A stretch of DNA of 64,000 bases from positions 631,501-695,500 of the forward strand of contig NW_022145562.1 in the NCBI RefSeq assembly GCF_000002235.5, given 5' to 3'. Made by a program: the position numbers and the translations under genes. The stretch comes from Strongylocentrotus purpuratus (taxonomy: Eukaryota; Echinodermata; Echinoidea; Camarodonta; Strongylocentrotidae). Shown piece after piece: positions 24,101 through 38,488 of this stretch. A model generated the notes under the pieces. It was given only the letters and a program-made list of their open reading frames with translations. It was not told the DNA's origin and made no database searches. Position 1 is the stretch's first letter; every line of letters starts with the position of its first letter.

Positions 24101-25633
24101 AACACATCCCAACCATCTCATAAGTGATGTTTCGTGGGATGGAGACAAACTCAGAAAGTGTGTAGGTACTAACGATGTCCCACTCAGAGCTGACGTCACG
24201 GCGACCGTCAACTACTTGTACAGAACTTGAGTCAACTCGCACAAGGTGGATTGGTGTGTTTTGCATTGTAAATCGCAGCCTTTTGAAGAAGAAAAAAATG
24301 TACTTGACAAAATAATGATATTGGTGGAATATAGTCAGGAATGTTTTCCGACGGATGGAATATATAATTATATGAAACATAATTTTCCCAATTCCGTTTA
24401 GTTCGCGGTTCTGAATTGGTTCTTTTATTTAACACTTTCATAAAAAGCAATGACATTGAATAAAAAAAAGACATATCCAATTACGATACCAAATTGAAAA
24501 GACATAAATAACACCAAGTTAATACGATAGTGTTGGGGGTTAGCTAATCTCCTTATACAGTGCTTATAAAGACACATGTTTCCCGCTTCCTTTTTTCTTT
24601 TCAAATTTATTATAAAGTAATATGAAAATGATCTTACCAGCATTCCTGTTCGTCAAAGGGGAACTTGTGAATTTTCATGTCACATGATGTGTGATGTAAC
24701 AATGGTGATTCTAGATGTACTTGTCCGTCATAGGTGATATACGTTTGAGTGACGTCACGTTGAATAGGGTTCGCCGGCTGGTCAAGTACACTATGTATAT
24801 TCGAATAACATATGCATAAAATGGATTTAGTATTGTTATGATTATAAGTAGGTAATTTAAAACTTTATTTCTGTGATTTGATGAATAATGATAATAGTGG
24901 GTTCTTGTAACTATAGCACTCAGTCGGTCAGACATAGGCCCGGCGCGATAGCTCAGTCGGTAGAGCAGTGGTCTCGTAATCAGGTGAACCAAGTCGATGC
25001 GCTAGTGCCCTTTGGTAAGGCATTAATCTTCATTACCAGGTCCCTCGGAGAGAACCTAAAGCCCGTCTGTAGCATTTTAAGAAATTGAATCCTGCCAGAT
25101 ATCCATTTACCTCACCTGGGGTCGAGTGTGGCAAATGTAGATTTAATTCCTTGTCAAAGTGGTGTGATATCAATTCGAACCCCGTACACCCTGTGATTCA
25201 AAGTCCGGTGACTTATCCACTAGATTACACCACCTCTACAAGTATAATCAAACAATAATTAATATCTTTTTACTCTTCCAAAAAAGGTCGACATTCCGAA
25301 TTATATCTGGCAGGGTTGTCACTCTCGTTATGGTGTAAATGATTGACAACAAATACTCTTGTTCTTTCCATTGAGAGAACTATTCTGTCAAGGAAATGAT
25401 TACTGTGTATTACACTAATTACTTCTGGAAGCAAAGAGGGCATGACTGCCCACTGAACGCCTTGTCATTTAGTGGCTCTCAAACACAAGATTCTTTCAAC
25501 TTGATTATTTTTGTCTGTTGTTATTAAGTTAAAAACACAGACCACATTATTCGAGCATTGACATGTTGAAAAAAGGTCAAAGTACTTTCCTGTGTCAATT
25601 ATAAATCTATATTTCTATACAAAGTCAAAGAGA

Positions 25634-25669
<36 letters not shown>

Positions 25670-28600
25670 TGAAATAATGGATACCCCAAAAATAATAATC
25701 AGCTACATGTATATCGCTGCTATATATCCACATCAATAATACACAATTTAAAAGCCCTCTGTTGGTGGTTAATTAAATGAACTAGGCGTTGTGGCGTGCG
25801 CCTGTAATCCAGCTAAAAAGTGGAAGTTACAAACTGATTCAGCCGAGGACGCAGGTTCGAAACTGAGTCACGTCTTTCGGATGGTGACGTTTAAAGGTCG
25901 GTCCCCAGACGTAAATAATCATATCTGATTGATACACGTCTGTAAAAACCTAATACACACACACACACACACACGCACGAACAATTTACAAGGGCCTTCT
26001 TTAATGAATCACAACGTTATGCAATAATATTGCGCAGAAGTAGATTAACCATTCATTAAATGTGACTATACTTTAGACTGGAGATCTGATGTGATTATTA
26101 TCCTGACCTATCCTGTTTTATTTCCCCCAGATTCTTAGGACCCTGAACTGTTCATGACTAATAAATGGCTCGGTGAGCCTTTCGAGGTGATAATGTGGCC
26201 CAAATAGACATCTGGGACAGTAAAGCACTTTGTTTGTAAACATGATTGAATATTATTGTATTAGTAAACTTCATTCATATACATGTTTGTATCTGGAAAG
26301 AAATGCGCTACATCAAATATCCCCCAAAGTGAAAATGAAAAGATTACGGCTCAACGAAGCTAAAAGCCGGATGCTTTGCACGATGAATGGGCTATCCACC
26401 GACACGCGGCATACATCAGCACATGCTATTAATAATTCTTATACTGGAATAAATTATTAATGAGCTACAGTAGGCCTGTTTGTCTAATTTGTGGGACACT
26501 CAGCTTATTTTGCACATCAAAATGTTGGAAGCAGGCAAGGGTGTCGATTTGTATCCGTGGTTGGGGGGGGGGGGGATGATAGTTGCCAAAATATTTTCGG
26601 CAATGGATCAAAGCAACCAAGAGGTAGAAGCGTGTGGCAGGTTGCACCCCTCCCCAACTGCGTAGCTAGGATTTAATTTTAGGGGGTGGTAGTAAGCAAC
26701 CGAAGCGCGCTCCCTATAGGGGGTTGGGTGCAGGGAGGGGGGAGTTCACCTCCTCCGCGAAGCGCGGAAGCTTTGACGTTTCATTAAATTATTAGAGAAA
26801 GAAGACGATTTGTTGGACCGTTCTCGACTCTTAATCTTTGTTCGAATCAAGTTCCCCTTCCTCCGCGCGTAGCGCGGAAGTAGCGCGGAAGCTCTGACGT
26901 TTCAATCGATTAATAAAGAAAGAAGACGATTCGATGTGCCATTCTCGACTCTTAATCTTTGTCTGAATGCAGTTTCCCCCTCTCGCGCGAAGCGCGGAAG
27001 CTCTGACATTTCATTAAATTATTAGAGAAAGAAGACGATTCGTTGTATCGTGTCCTTGTCTGATTGCAATTCGCCCCCGCCCTATCGCGCGAAGTGCGGA
27101 AGCTTTGACGTTTCAATGAATTATTACTCTTAATCCTTTTCTGTAATCATTTTCGCCCATCCAGCGCCAAGCGCGGAAGCTTTACCGTTTCATAAAATTA
27201 TTAGAGAAGGAAGACGATTTTTTTGTATCGTGTCCTTGTCTGAATTCAGTTTTTTCTCCTCCCGCGCGAAGCTCGGAAGCTTTGAAGTTACATTTGATTA
27301 TAACTCTTAATCCTAGTCTGAATTCAGTTGACCCCCTCCCGCGAAAAGCGGGGAATCTTTGCCGTTTCATTAAATTATTAGAAAGAGAAGATGATACGTT
27401 GTATCGTGTACTTTGACGTTTCATTTAATTATAACTCTTAATCCTAGTCTGAATTCAGTTGACCCCCTCCCGCGCAAAGCGCGGAATCTTTGCCGTTTCA
27501 CTAAATTATTAGAGAAAGGAGACGGTTCGTTGTACTGTTCTCTATATTAATCCTTGTTTAAATTCAGTTTCCTCACATGATGTATGTATGGAACGTTCGT
27601 TCGCAAATATTTGCATGCACAGCCCAAGACAGTGGTGGGTAGCATGATTAGCATCTCCCGGCAGTGCTTGTCGCAATAGCTTCTGGAAAGGAATTGTATA
27701 CTACTGTTAGTGTTAACGGCCACTAATTTGGCCCATTAGTGACTATACAAAATATATGCTTTTCCTGGCTATTTGGGAATGTGACAGTTTGCAACAGAAA
27801 TGAAGAAACGCGAATTTTGTTGAAAATCATGTGATATCACGAACATTTATTAATCACTTGTATGAAATTGAGAATAATTCATTGTTTGATTTTATTGGAG
27901 GGTTGAACCAACCAGTACGCCAGTGACATAGACCTACATCAGCTTTTCAATAAAACAAAAATAAGTTGTGACATAATAATCTTTCTCCAAAAATGAAAAA
28001 TGTTTTAGGAAATATCAGGAAATAAAATAAAAATAAAGATACAATGACGTGAATTTTAAAAAGGGTGAACGGAAACAACATAACAACTAGTGAACTATCT
28101 TATAAGTCATACTAATGTCCGAAAATCTTTCTCCTTGTCTCTGTTCTCACGAATTCGTCACAGAGTTCATCTATGTTTACATTGTCCAGGATGGTCTGAT
28201 GTTGCAGATTGCTACTTTTGCGCTTCGCGCTTAACATTTAGCTCGTTGCTTTTTGGCGCACTGCATTTCTATGCTGCTGTCAATTTAACAAAGTGAATTA
28301 ATTCATCAATTCCTGATGAAGCCGTATGATCGAGAATTCAATTTATTCTTGTCTCATATACAGTTGTCTCATTTACTTCGTATATGTATGTATTATGAAA
28401 ATGAGATAGCAAAATGTGTATATTGATGGTCATCTTGGGAGTAATAACCATTAACTACTCTCATCAGGCTCTCATCATTAATTTTTCTCTTATTTTTTTA
28501 TTTTTATTTTTTAGGGTGAATTATTGGGGGGGGGGATGATTGTACAGGCCATCCCCCCACCTGAAATATTGGGGGGGGGGGGGGATATATCCCCCCATCC

Positions 28601-31600
28601 CCCCCCCCCCCCGGGATCGACACCCATGGAAGCAGGCAAAGTGTTACGCGATGAGGGAGGGATCCCCCCCCCCCCCCCAAAAAAAAAAAAAAAAAAAAAA
28701 AAAATTGGCCGGGAAATAATATACCCGCGATCCGGTAAAACCATAGGCCCGAATTCACAAAGGAGTTTTGTCGACAAACCGAGGTTTATGTACGTCATAT
28801 GACGCGTTTTGACGCGTTTTTACAAGCCTGGTTTGTAAATAACAAAAGGAGGTTTGTCGACAAACCTCCTTTGTGAATTCGGGCCATCGTGTCTTGTATA
28901 CATAGAATAAAAGTTTTGGTGGCCGTATGACCCCCCCCCCCCCCCCCCCCCTCCCCACACAATTTGCTAACCGTTGTGTAGTCTTGAGCCATTACTATTT
29001 GTTATTATTTCTTTGTTTCTTTTCGTTTGCTTGTTAGAGGTTTCTTTCTTTCGGGCGGTATATGTTGACCAATAAGACCACCCCCGAAAATGTGATATTT
29101 TCAGGGGGGGGGGGGCTTGCTTTTCAGCATACTCTGAGATTTGTGATCCCCTCCCCATCCCTAGTCAGATAACTCTGGATCCGTCACCAAAAATTATTCA
29201 ATTGATTGATTGAACCACTAATAAATATGATACTGGAATGGATTGGAACACGAATGCTCATTTACTTTCAGCTCAATAATTTAACAACGAGCAGGCCGAT
29301 GTAATCATGAAAACATGGTGCTCGTCCCTTAATAATTGATCTGGGCAAATTTAATATGAAGATATATCAAAATCGAGTTTGATTTTTCAGCGATGCTTTG
29401 AATGACCTCATCGTATTCTGAAGATTATGATGCAAGAGCAGGAATCAACAATTGCTCTGACATCGATATATTGATATATTGATGGACCCAGCACTCTAAT
29501 TAATACCGCTTCATCAAACATGCATTTATCATTCTATTCCAATATCCGAGTGTTTCAATTAATTTCCCTTCACGAAGAGGAGGGCTTTCATACTGCCACA
29601 ATATTATGTTGTGCCGTTACAGTAATCCTTAAAGGGCTGTCGAGAACATAGTTCAATAAAGTTAAAGCTTTTTACCTTGATTGGTAATTTGCTTTATATA
29701 TAATTATAATTTCATCATGAAAAAAAAGACTGGTGTTCGAACACCATCGTAATCCTGCATCTGGTATAATTTAACTGTTTTAGGCTTTTTGATTTCAAAT
29801 TTTATTCTGTTTATGCTTTGTATTGTAATGTTTTTGTTTTTCTTTATACTGTTTTTTTTTTTCTCGTCTTTTCCAGTTTCAACTATATAGGCCTGCGTGG
29901 GCCTGTCATGTTCTCGGTTTTTTATGTGGGAGATTGTCGGTGTGTTGTTCCAAGTTAATTTTAAACATTAGTAGTACTATTTTGAATAGGAGAAGAAACG
30001 AGGAAAAATAAGAAAAGAGCTGAAGGTAGCTAAAATCCAGGGGAAAGGTTAGATAGGATTGAGATGATTTGAGAGGGTTGATGAAGGAAGATAAGAACAT
30101 TATGATGCGAGGTATAGAAAGAATCAGATCTAGGAGGAAGGTTGGGAACTCGTTGGACAGATAACATTTAAAGAGGTATGAGGTAACTAGCGGGAGCGGC
30201 TAAAACAGGGAAAGGAGGATGGTTCGGGCAACCAATTCCTGCTAAGGGATAATGGTTCATGGAATAATATTTTGCGATTATTTGAGTTTATACTTACGTG
30301 TTCTGAAGGTATAATTTTGGTGACCACGTTTGATCGATGTCGACAGTAAAAGATCCTATGCCAGCATGGTCCTTAGGATCCCAAGTCAGTCTATCATCGT
30401 ACCAGTCCTAGTAGGAGAAACATGAAAGGTCTCATCGGTATAGGATGAGTAGCCTACTCATTCTCGTCAATCAAAATTTTTTAAATAAAAATAATTATAT
30501 TTTTTACTGAAAGAGAATGATGATGTGTTTTTTTGGTTGAATAACCACTTTATCAAAGATTCTTGAAAACATGATCTACACTCGAACATCTAATTTTTTT
30601 TCACACGTTGTGGAATTTTGGCGGACTCTCAGTTTGGATTTCGTAGGAAACATTCTACTTCTCATGCTATACTACTTTTTATAAATAAAATTGCGTCCGT
30701 TCTTGACGACCGCTGTCATACTGTAGGATTATTTTTTGGATTTTTCCAAGGCATTTGACACAATAATTGTATTGATCATAACATCTTGTTTAAAAAGCTA
30801 CAGCATTATGGTGTCAGGGGTAAGGCCTTGGAGTGGTACAAAAGTTACCTCAGTAGTCGAGTTTGTTTCATTAAACGGGATTGCATCGAGTGTCAAGCCT
30901 GTCACGTGTGGTGTTCCTCCGGGATCTCTTTTAGGGCCTTTACTATTCATAACATATATAAATGACTTCAAATTTTCATCCCGACTATTGTCATTTTATA
31001 CTATACGCAGATGACTCAAGCATATTTTATTCTCATCAGAATCCTCAAATTCTTGTTGAAACTGTAAATTCGGAACTTGAGAATATTGCACAGTGGATTT
31101 TTGCGAATCGACTGTAACTGCACTTTGACAAAACTAATTTCATATTATTTAGCAATTCAATCTCCGATTTACCTGGAGATATTTATTTCAACAATGTCAA
31201 AATTAAGAAAGTAAAATCGACCAAGTTTCTTTGCCTGTTTATTGATGATAGAACGTCCTGGAAAATACATACAAATTATTTGTGTTCATTACTATACACA
31301 AATGCTTGTGTGATATACAAACTGAAACCTATGTTCCCATCATATGTATTGCAAATGTTGTACTCCACTTTAATGTTGTCCTACTTGAACCAGGCGCGTA
31401 CGCAGGGCCGGGAGGGGGGTTGAACCCCCCCCCCCCTGGCTTATTTTATGTGCGTGTTTTGGAGTAACCCCCCCCTTGCGATTTTTTTTTTAAATTAACA
31501 AAAAAAGAAAAAAGATAATGGGTGACCCCAAAACCTACCCCCCCCCCCGCTTAGTTGCGAAATTTTCGGCGTGATTTAAAAATTTAACCCCCCCCCCCCC

Positions 31601-34600
31601 ATTGAAAAAATCCTGCGTACGCACCTGACTTGAACTATGGTATTCTTGCCTGGGGTAGTTCATTGAAACTTCAACTGGACAAAATCCTGGTTGTTCAAAA
31701 AAGAGCAATACGAACAATTTGCAATGTACCTATTCGTACTCACTCTAGCCCTCTTTTCTTCGAAAACTGAAATGTTATTATTTGAATACATATTGTCATT
31801 CCTGATTCCTGACTATTCTTGTCTCCAAGCTGTATACTTTTGTTCATTACAATGAGTAAATAACGGTATGACCATGCCAACTGTGTTTATAATATACTCA
31901 TATCGAGAACACACTATATTGTAATATTGTTTCAATAAGCTGCATATATTCCCTTCCCTTTCCCTTGTCTTTTGTAGTTAATTGTGAGTATCGGTTCATG
32001 TATCCCTGTAATCGCCCTTTCCCTAGTTTAGCGTGTATTTGTATTTTATCAACTTTACTTTGGTTGTAATTTGTAGTTTAATCAAGGAGCCTATCCACAA
32101 CAAGCTCTGCTTTTCCATAGGCTCCGCCACTATATCTCTTAATTTAAGGTCAACTCAATGAACAATATTCTGAATAGTGTGTACCGGTATTGTAATTATT
32201 GTAATTATAATCATTTTCAATAGGTTGTTACACTCTTTGTAAAATGAGATATTGTGGAAACCAATAAACTATCTAATTAATTGGCTTGACAGTCCCTTTC
32301 CTTTGAGGCCGCCATCCTAGTCAAGCATCGCTTAGGATTGCGGTCTCCTGCTCTTTTTTCTAGAGAGTTCGGATACTAGTTTAAGTGTATAATAATAGGT
32401 TACAGAAATATTAAGTTCGTTATTCTATTTTTATATGCAAATAACAATTTGACATGAAGTTATTATTGTTTGTATATTTTGTATTATACCTTACGTGTAT
32501 ATGTTCTTGTTCTTCAGTTATTCTATTTGGAAATATGCAAAAATATAATCAAAATCAAGTGTCAAATCAAGTGTCAATAATTTGTTGGATACTTAACGAT
32601 AAAACAGATTAAGCAAAAAAAGTACACCTTATAAATTGAGAGCATATGAACAATCCCCTTTTCACGATCACCTCGTCCTCCGGAAGTTGTAGTTAATTCT
32701 CATAAAATGAAAACCGCGTGATATTTCACACAAGAAGCTCTTTTTCGTCAATTCAGCTTTGACTCACTTCTCACATAAAGGCATCGTTTAACAATGTTAA
32801 ATCTGAGATGCACGACCCTACGTGTTATCAGTGTCCCAATAGACTGTAGTGTTATGAAAACCGTTTGGCAAACGCAAAATTTGGTTTCAATTTCCAATCA
32901 TAAATATCTTGATAATCAGACAGGCGATCGGCTTGTAAATTTCATAGAGTTCCTGACTGACCTAAATGTTTATAATTATGATTGCAGCATGAGCTAAATC
33001 TAGGATTTTGTTTCAGAATCTGAGACAAAGTTACCGGGTCCCTTTAATATCCAAATACCAACTGTTCCAATATATCTCAGAAGCATGATGAATTTTGTCA
33101 ACTTCAACACCGTATACGCATGCATGTCTCTTTTCAGAAGCTGCTTTGATCTTTTTTCCCTTTTTTTTCCTCCCCGACTCACGCAGATAGTTCATTCCAC
33201 GCCCTGATAATTTACAAAAACCTCGTGCTTCTGATGCTTTATGCACTCACGGATTTGGAGGGGAAAAAATCACATTAATCTTGAAAATATCATCAACCAA
33301 ATAGTGCAGGGTGAAACGTAAAATTATTTACTAGCATAGACCACGGAGGTCCATGCATAGACTGATGGAGGGATTTTACACGTAAAAAAAAACAGAAATC
33401 AGAAATAATGGATGGATGACAATTTATCGGACAAATGATAAGAAAATGTAAACAGTCGTAGAACATTGCACGCAAAACACACATTTGATATCTATGGACT
33501 CTATATACACAGTGCCTTTTCAGTATCAGACGATAAGAAAAAGGAGAAAAAAAAATCACCCAAGAGTTTTCGTAGCAAATATAATATAGAACTTTTTTTG
33601 TATTCTTAATACATGAAAATATTTTGTTGTTGTTGGTTAGAGTTACGTAACATGACAAGTTAAGGGTAACCCTCGGAAGCTTGAAATTATAACCATATCT
33701 TTTACTGGTATGATTCACCTGGTATGTTCAGGAGGTCTGTCATGTTTTATTCTCGGCTTAACTTGAGATAAAGGATCAATTAATCTATCCAAGGTAGACC
33801 TTCCGCTTCTCTTAATTAGAACAATGAGTATTAGCTTTGAGCCATACGCTACATGACATTGCATGTTGGTGCATGCACAGCGGTTGCTACATTGAGAACC
33901 ATGCTTCGTTAGCCATTTGCCTTGCAAGTTTGTTAATTCTTTACCAATTCTTCATGACTGGACATTACATTAAGGGATTAAGAGCATATTGTGACTAAAA
34001 ATAATATGTGATCAAAAGTTGGAATTAATTCGGACAAATACTCGACTGGAGCGTGATTTTGAGGTAATCGATTTGATCATCAATTGCTCGATGTGAATAA
34101 TATACGGGTTTTAACTTTATTATATATCATATTCACCAATACATTTTATGTATTTAAACATATTTATTTGAGTATAAGCGTCAATCTTCAGTGTGGAAAA
34201 TCTAGATTGAAATTCTTAGCCAAAGGAGGACACTGGAATAATGAGCTCAAAATCTTTCCTGTCGTATTCCTTTCGTCTTGGTTGTGCCTGGTTTGTAACT
34301 GTAGCAAGCATCTCCTTGAGTATCAGCTACCTGAATTCAATACCCCGTTACGAATCGAAGCCTCAAGACCGAAAGTTGGTTGAGAAAGCCGAGAAGTTCG
34401 AAGTGTACAATAGACGGGAATGTGCTCCTTGCTCCACTGCTGAAAGTGATACTCGTCATCACTATCCTCATCTTGGCGAATTTCAGAATGCACAAATTGA
34501 TATTGAACGATGGATACCTCCTGTTGATGAACTGTATGATAGGCTTCGTATCATAACTGCCATTTCTCAGAACCATTATGGAGAGGTCATGCCTTGGATT

Positions 34601-37600
34601 GCTACTATTCAGGAGTTCATGCCAGAGAAAACCATCATCCTCTACAACATGGGATTAAATACGACCTCTCTACAAAATGTCAAAAACTTGTGTAATGTTC
34701 AGGTGCGAGAATTCCCTTTCAGCTCCTATCCGAAACATGTCAAGAATCTGCACACGTACGCCTGGAAACCAATCATAATTGATATAACCTTGCGGGAATT
34801 TGGCGCCATTTTCTGGGGAGATTCGTCAATCCGCCTCAAAGCCTCCCTGCGGAATCTAATACCAATTTCATTGAAACACCATGGATACATGACACACTTT
34901 CATGGCTTCGATCCCAAGATAAAAGAAGAAATTCAACATCAGTACTATTTCACTCATCCCCAACTCTACGCTAACCTAGGTGTTAATAGAACAGAATACT
35001 TTCAATCAGAAAACTTGGCGCCGCACGCTGCCGCAAATCGTCAACTCTACCTGAACAGCTCATACGTACATGAAACCATCGTACAACCCATGTTACAATG
35101 TGCTCTGCGGTATCGCTGTATCTCACCGCGTGGAGCAAAACTACCGAAGCATCGTTTCGACGCCTCAGTACTTGCTATTTTGATCTATAAGAACCTGAAA
35201 GGCGAGTGGACTAGAACGAATAATGACAACCGTGCATTTGATGAGGTGGTGTACCTTCGCAAAAATACGGTGGGAAATGAGAAGGTCCAAACATGTTTGT
35301 GATTGTATTGATCGCATATGTCTCTTGGAAGTGCCATTAAGTTTTAAGTTTAAGTATGTCAATTACCTTTGGAATTAAACAATTAGATATGCGGAATATC
35401 TGCCCAATTTATACACGCATTATGATTGTATGTGCGACGGGGAACGGATATGATAAGAGTAGGGAGATGTATGCCACCCTTCATTTGTTCATGAATATTA
35501 TGGGAGAAAAGATGAGATTTTAACATAATTATGTTTCCTTTGATTTCAGAAGATATTCCATTTACTTTTACATAACTTTCCGAAAGTCAAGAAGAATCAC
35601 GGTTAGGAAACTGTAAAGTGTAAAAGTTAGGACATTTTCTATTTTTTTAAAAACAATTCGTGGACTACACTCCTGTACATAATATCACATTTGTGTTTAA
35701 AACAATTGAGTTAAATCACCGTATACGCTGGGGAATTTAATCCGGTAATATGTGACTGGATATACATTAGAATTTGGTGAATATGAATACTTACCATGAA
35801 AAACCATGATATACCCGACAAAATCTGAGTTCTGGCATCCTAGAAAATGACGAATTGAGAATATTAGAACCATTCAGAAATGTACATACATAGGATGAAG
35901 CTAATAGCTAGCTATACAGTGCGTCCTAGAAAAAACGAAACCGAGAACTATCGATGTTTTATCATAACTTAATCACAATTATAATCAATAAATGACACAT
36001 ATTTGGAAAGCTTAGATCCTCCTCCTTCATTGATGCAACTTATATGATGCATTTTTCACGCATGAGTGATTAAAAGCAATTTGAAGAGAGGAAACCAACA
36101 AGTCATTTGGCGGGCGGTATCTGAATTTTAAAGGGAAAATCACATTTCTAGAAAGGTCAATTTCTGCCCTTTCATAATGACACCTCAATCAGGAAAAATG
36201 AGCAAGGAATAACAAAGTTCTCTTTGTTTAAAATAATGCTTGCATTTCCATAACTTAATCAAACTAGTTCGTTTTAACAGGCTGCCTGCTGTAGCAACAA
36301 ACAGCGTTGACAAAAGACTTAACTCCGTTTGTTGACGATTAGCCATGCACAAAGAAGACGACAGACCTGATGCATGGCTTCAACGAAACGGAGTTAAGTC
36401 TTTTGTGATGTGATTTTCTCCTTGAAATTCAGATACCGCCGGCCAAATGACTTTTTGGTTTCCTCTCTTCAAATTGCTTTTAATCACTCATGCGTGGAAT
36501 ATGCATCATATGAGTTGCATCAAATGAAAAAGGAGGATCTAAGCTTTCCAAATATGTGTCATTTATTAATTACAATTGTGATTAAGTTATGATAAAACAT
36601 CGATAGTTCTCGGGTTCTTTTTTTCTGGGACGCACTGTATAATCATTTCCAACGCAATTTTTGTACTAGATATTTTGAAATATTATTATTCATTATTTAA
36701 AGTAATGAGGGTGTTACGTACATCTATGACTGAAATAACTGTGATAATTAGTGAATTAACAGTAATGGTGGCAATGTTACAACCTTGCATCAATATCAGT
36801 CATCTCATATTCCTATAGGTATAAATTAAAGATAAGCTTGAGTTCTGGTAATGATAGAAAATAAATTCTCGCAACATCCAACAAAACTCACAATGAAGAA
36901 TAATAATAATAATATTGGATTCTTATATAGCGCACGTATCGACCTTGCAACGTTCAATATTACAAATAAATGACATGGACCAAAAGATTTTGGTAGACAA
37001 TGTATAGGGGCTGAGTAATGAGCATAGAAAGATAATAGGAAATCAAGGTATAAGTAGGCCCGACACAATGCGCTTTAAAGCCCCTCCAAAGTTTTGGAAG
37101 CCCCACAAATGTCACTTAAATGTTATCATAATGTGAAAGAGGATGTAATTTAAGACACATTTCTGCAAGGATTTTCAAAACAAATGTGTTTGAAGTCGAA
37201 GGATTAATGAAAGAATACAACATTTAGGTTTTCTGCGTACAACAGAAAACCCAAAATAAGTATTCTTTTATCAATATTTGTCTTCAAATTGACTTTCGGG
37301 AAATCTTTGCAGAAGTGTGTCTTAAATGACACCCTCTTTTACATTATAATATACAATTTAAGTGAAATTTTGCCGTCGATTTTTTTGGCGAATTTGGAGC
37401 TCCCAACATTTTAGAGGTGCTTTAACACAGGTCACTATATGTGCAAAATGAGAGTTGTGCTTTTTATTGAAGATGATTTCCAGCAAGTTTTTGTGAGTTT
37501 CTTATAATTTACTTGTTCAAACAATCAATCTACTGCAGGATAAACAATCCAGAAAGAATTAGAGCCATGTTCTCTCGGCATACGATTCCTATACCAGAGC

Positions 37601-38454
37601 TCAAGATTAGTTCGTTTATTTTGTGAGTAGGCCTGTACACAAATTTATTGACAATAAAATATGAAGCTTATTCCACATACTGCAGTCGATATCTTTTGTT
37701 ATTATCCCTTCGCGAAAACTTGATTATTCTGCAATATTTTTTTCTCAATAATGTTCCACAAATTAACAAAATATAGGTTCATAGTCATTTTAGTACACAA
37801 TAAAAGAGTATTCCGACCATGACATCATAATATTGGCCGTATTGCCTATGGGAGTGATAGAAAACGTGTCATTTACGAGATCTGAAATTGCCATAAGATG
37901 AAGGGTCAGGTTAAAGAGAACTGGTCCGCCATCTTGGACGAAAGGTCTTTCTCTGACGTCATATCCAGTATCCAGTAGATGACGTATGAGGCGCCCTTCT
38001 TCACCTTGTTGACTTCCATTCCCTGTGCGCGTTTCAGCATCTAAAAATGGAATCGTGTGTAATTGAGATTGCAAATAGCATAGAACAAAATATGAATTGC
38101 AAAAAAAGAAGCTAATTCACACGAGGTGTATGATAATTGTTAAGTCAAGGGGCCCCTCACGTCTTACTGATCAAAATGTTTTTTACATCAAATTGTCTAC
38201 CGCGCAACGGTACGCGGGTGCAAATAAAAATTCCTATAGACTCGGGCCATAGTGTACAAACAACAAACATTGAGAACATCCAAACGTAAGAAATACCAAC
38301 AACAGATAGCTAAACAAATGTTTTTTCAATATGCCTGCAGTTTAAAGACGATGCATAATCATAGCTTTTAGTGGCGGATCCAGATTCTTTGAAAACATGG
38401 AAGAGGGGGGGGGGGGGAGAGAGAGAGAGAGAGAGAGAGAAAGAGGGAGGGCGG

Positions 38455-38488
<34 letters not shown>

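Noticed and set aside
25952..25973. CRISPR or other ordered repeat array
   Set aside because: It is a plain AC microsatellite at a SINE tail, and the DNA is eukaryotic. No spaced repeats with unique spacers were seen anywhere in the window.
28504..28802. Open frames of glycine/proline-rich proteins on both strands
   Set aside because: They are translations of poly-G, poly-C and poly-A runs and have no splice or conservation support.
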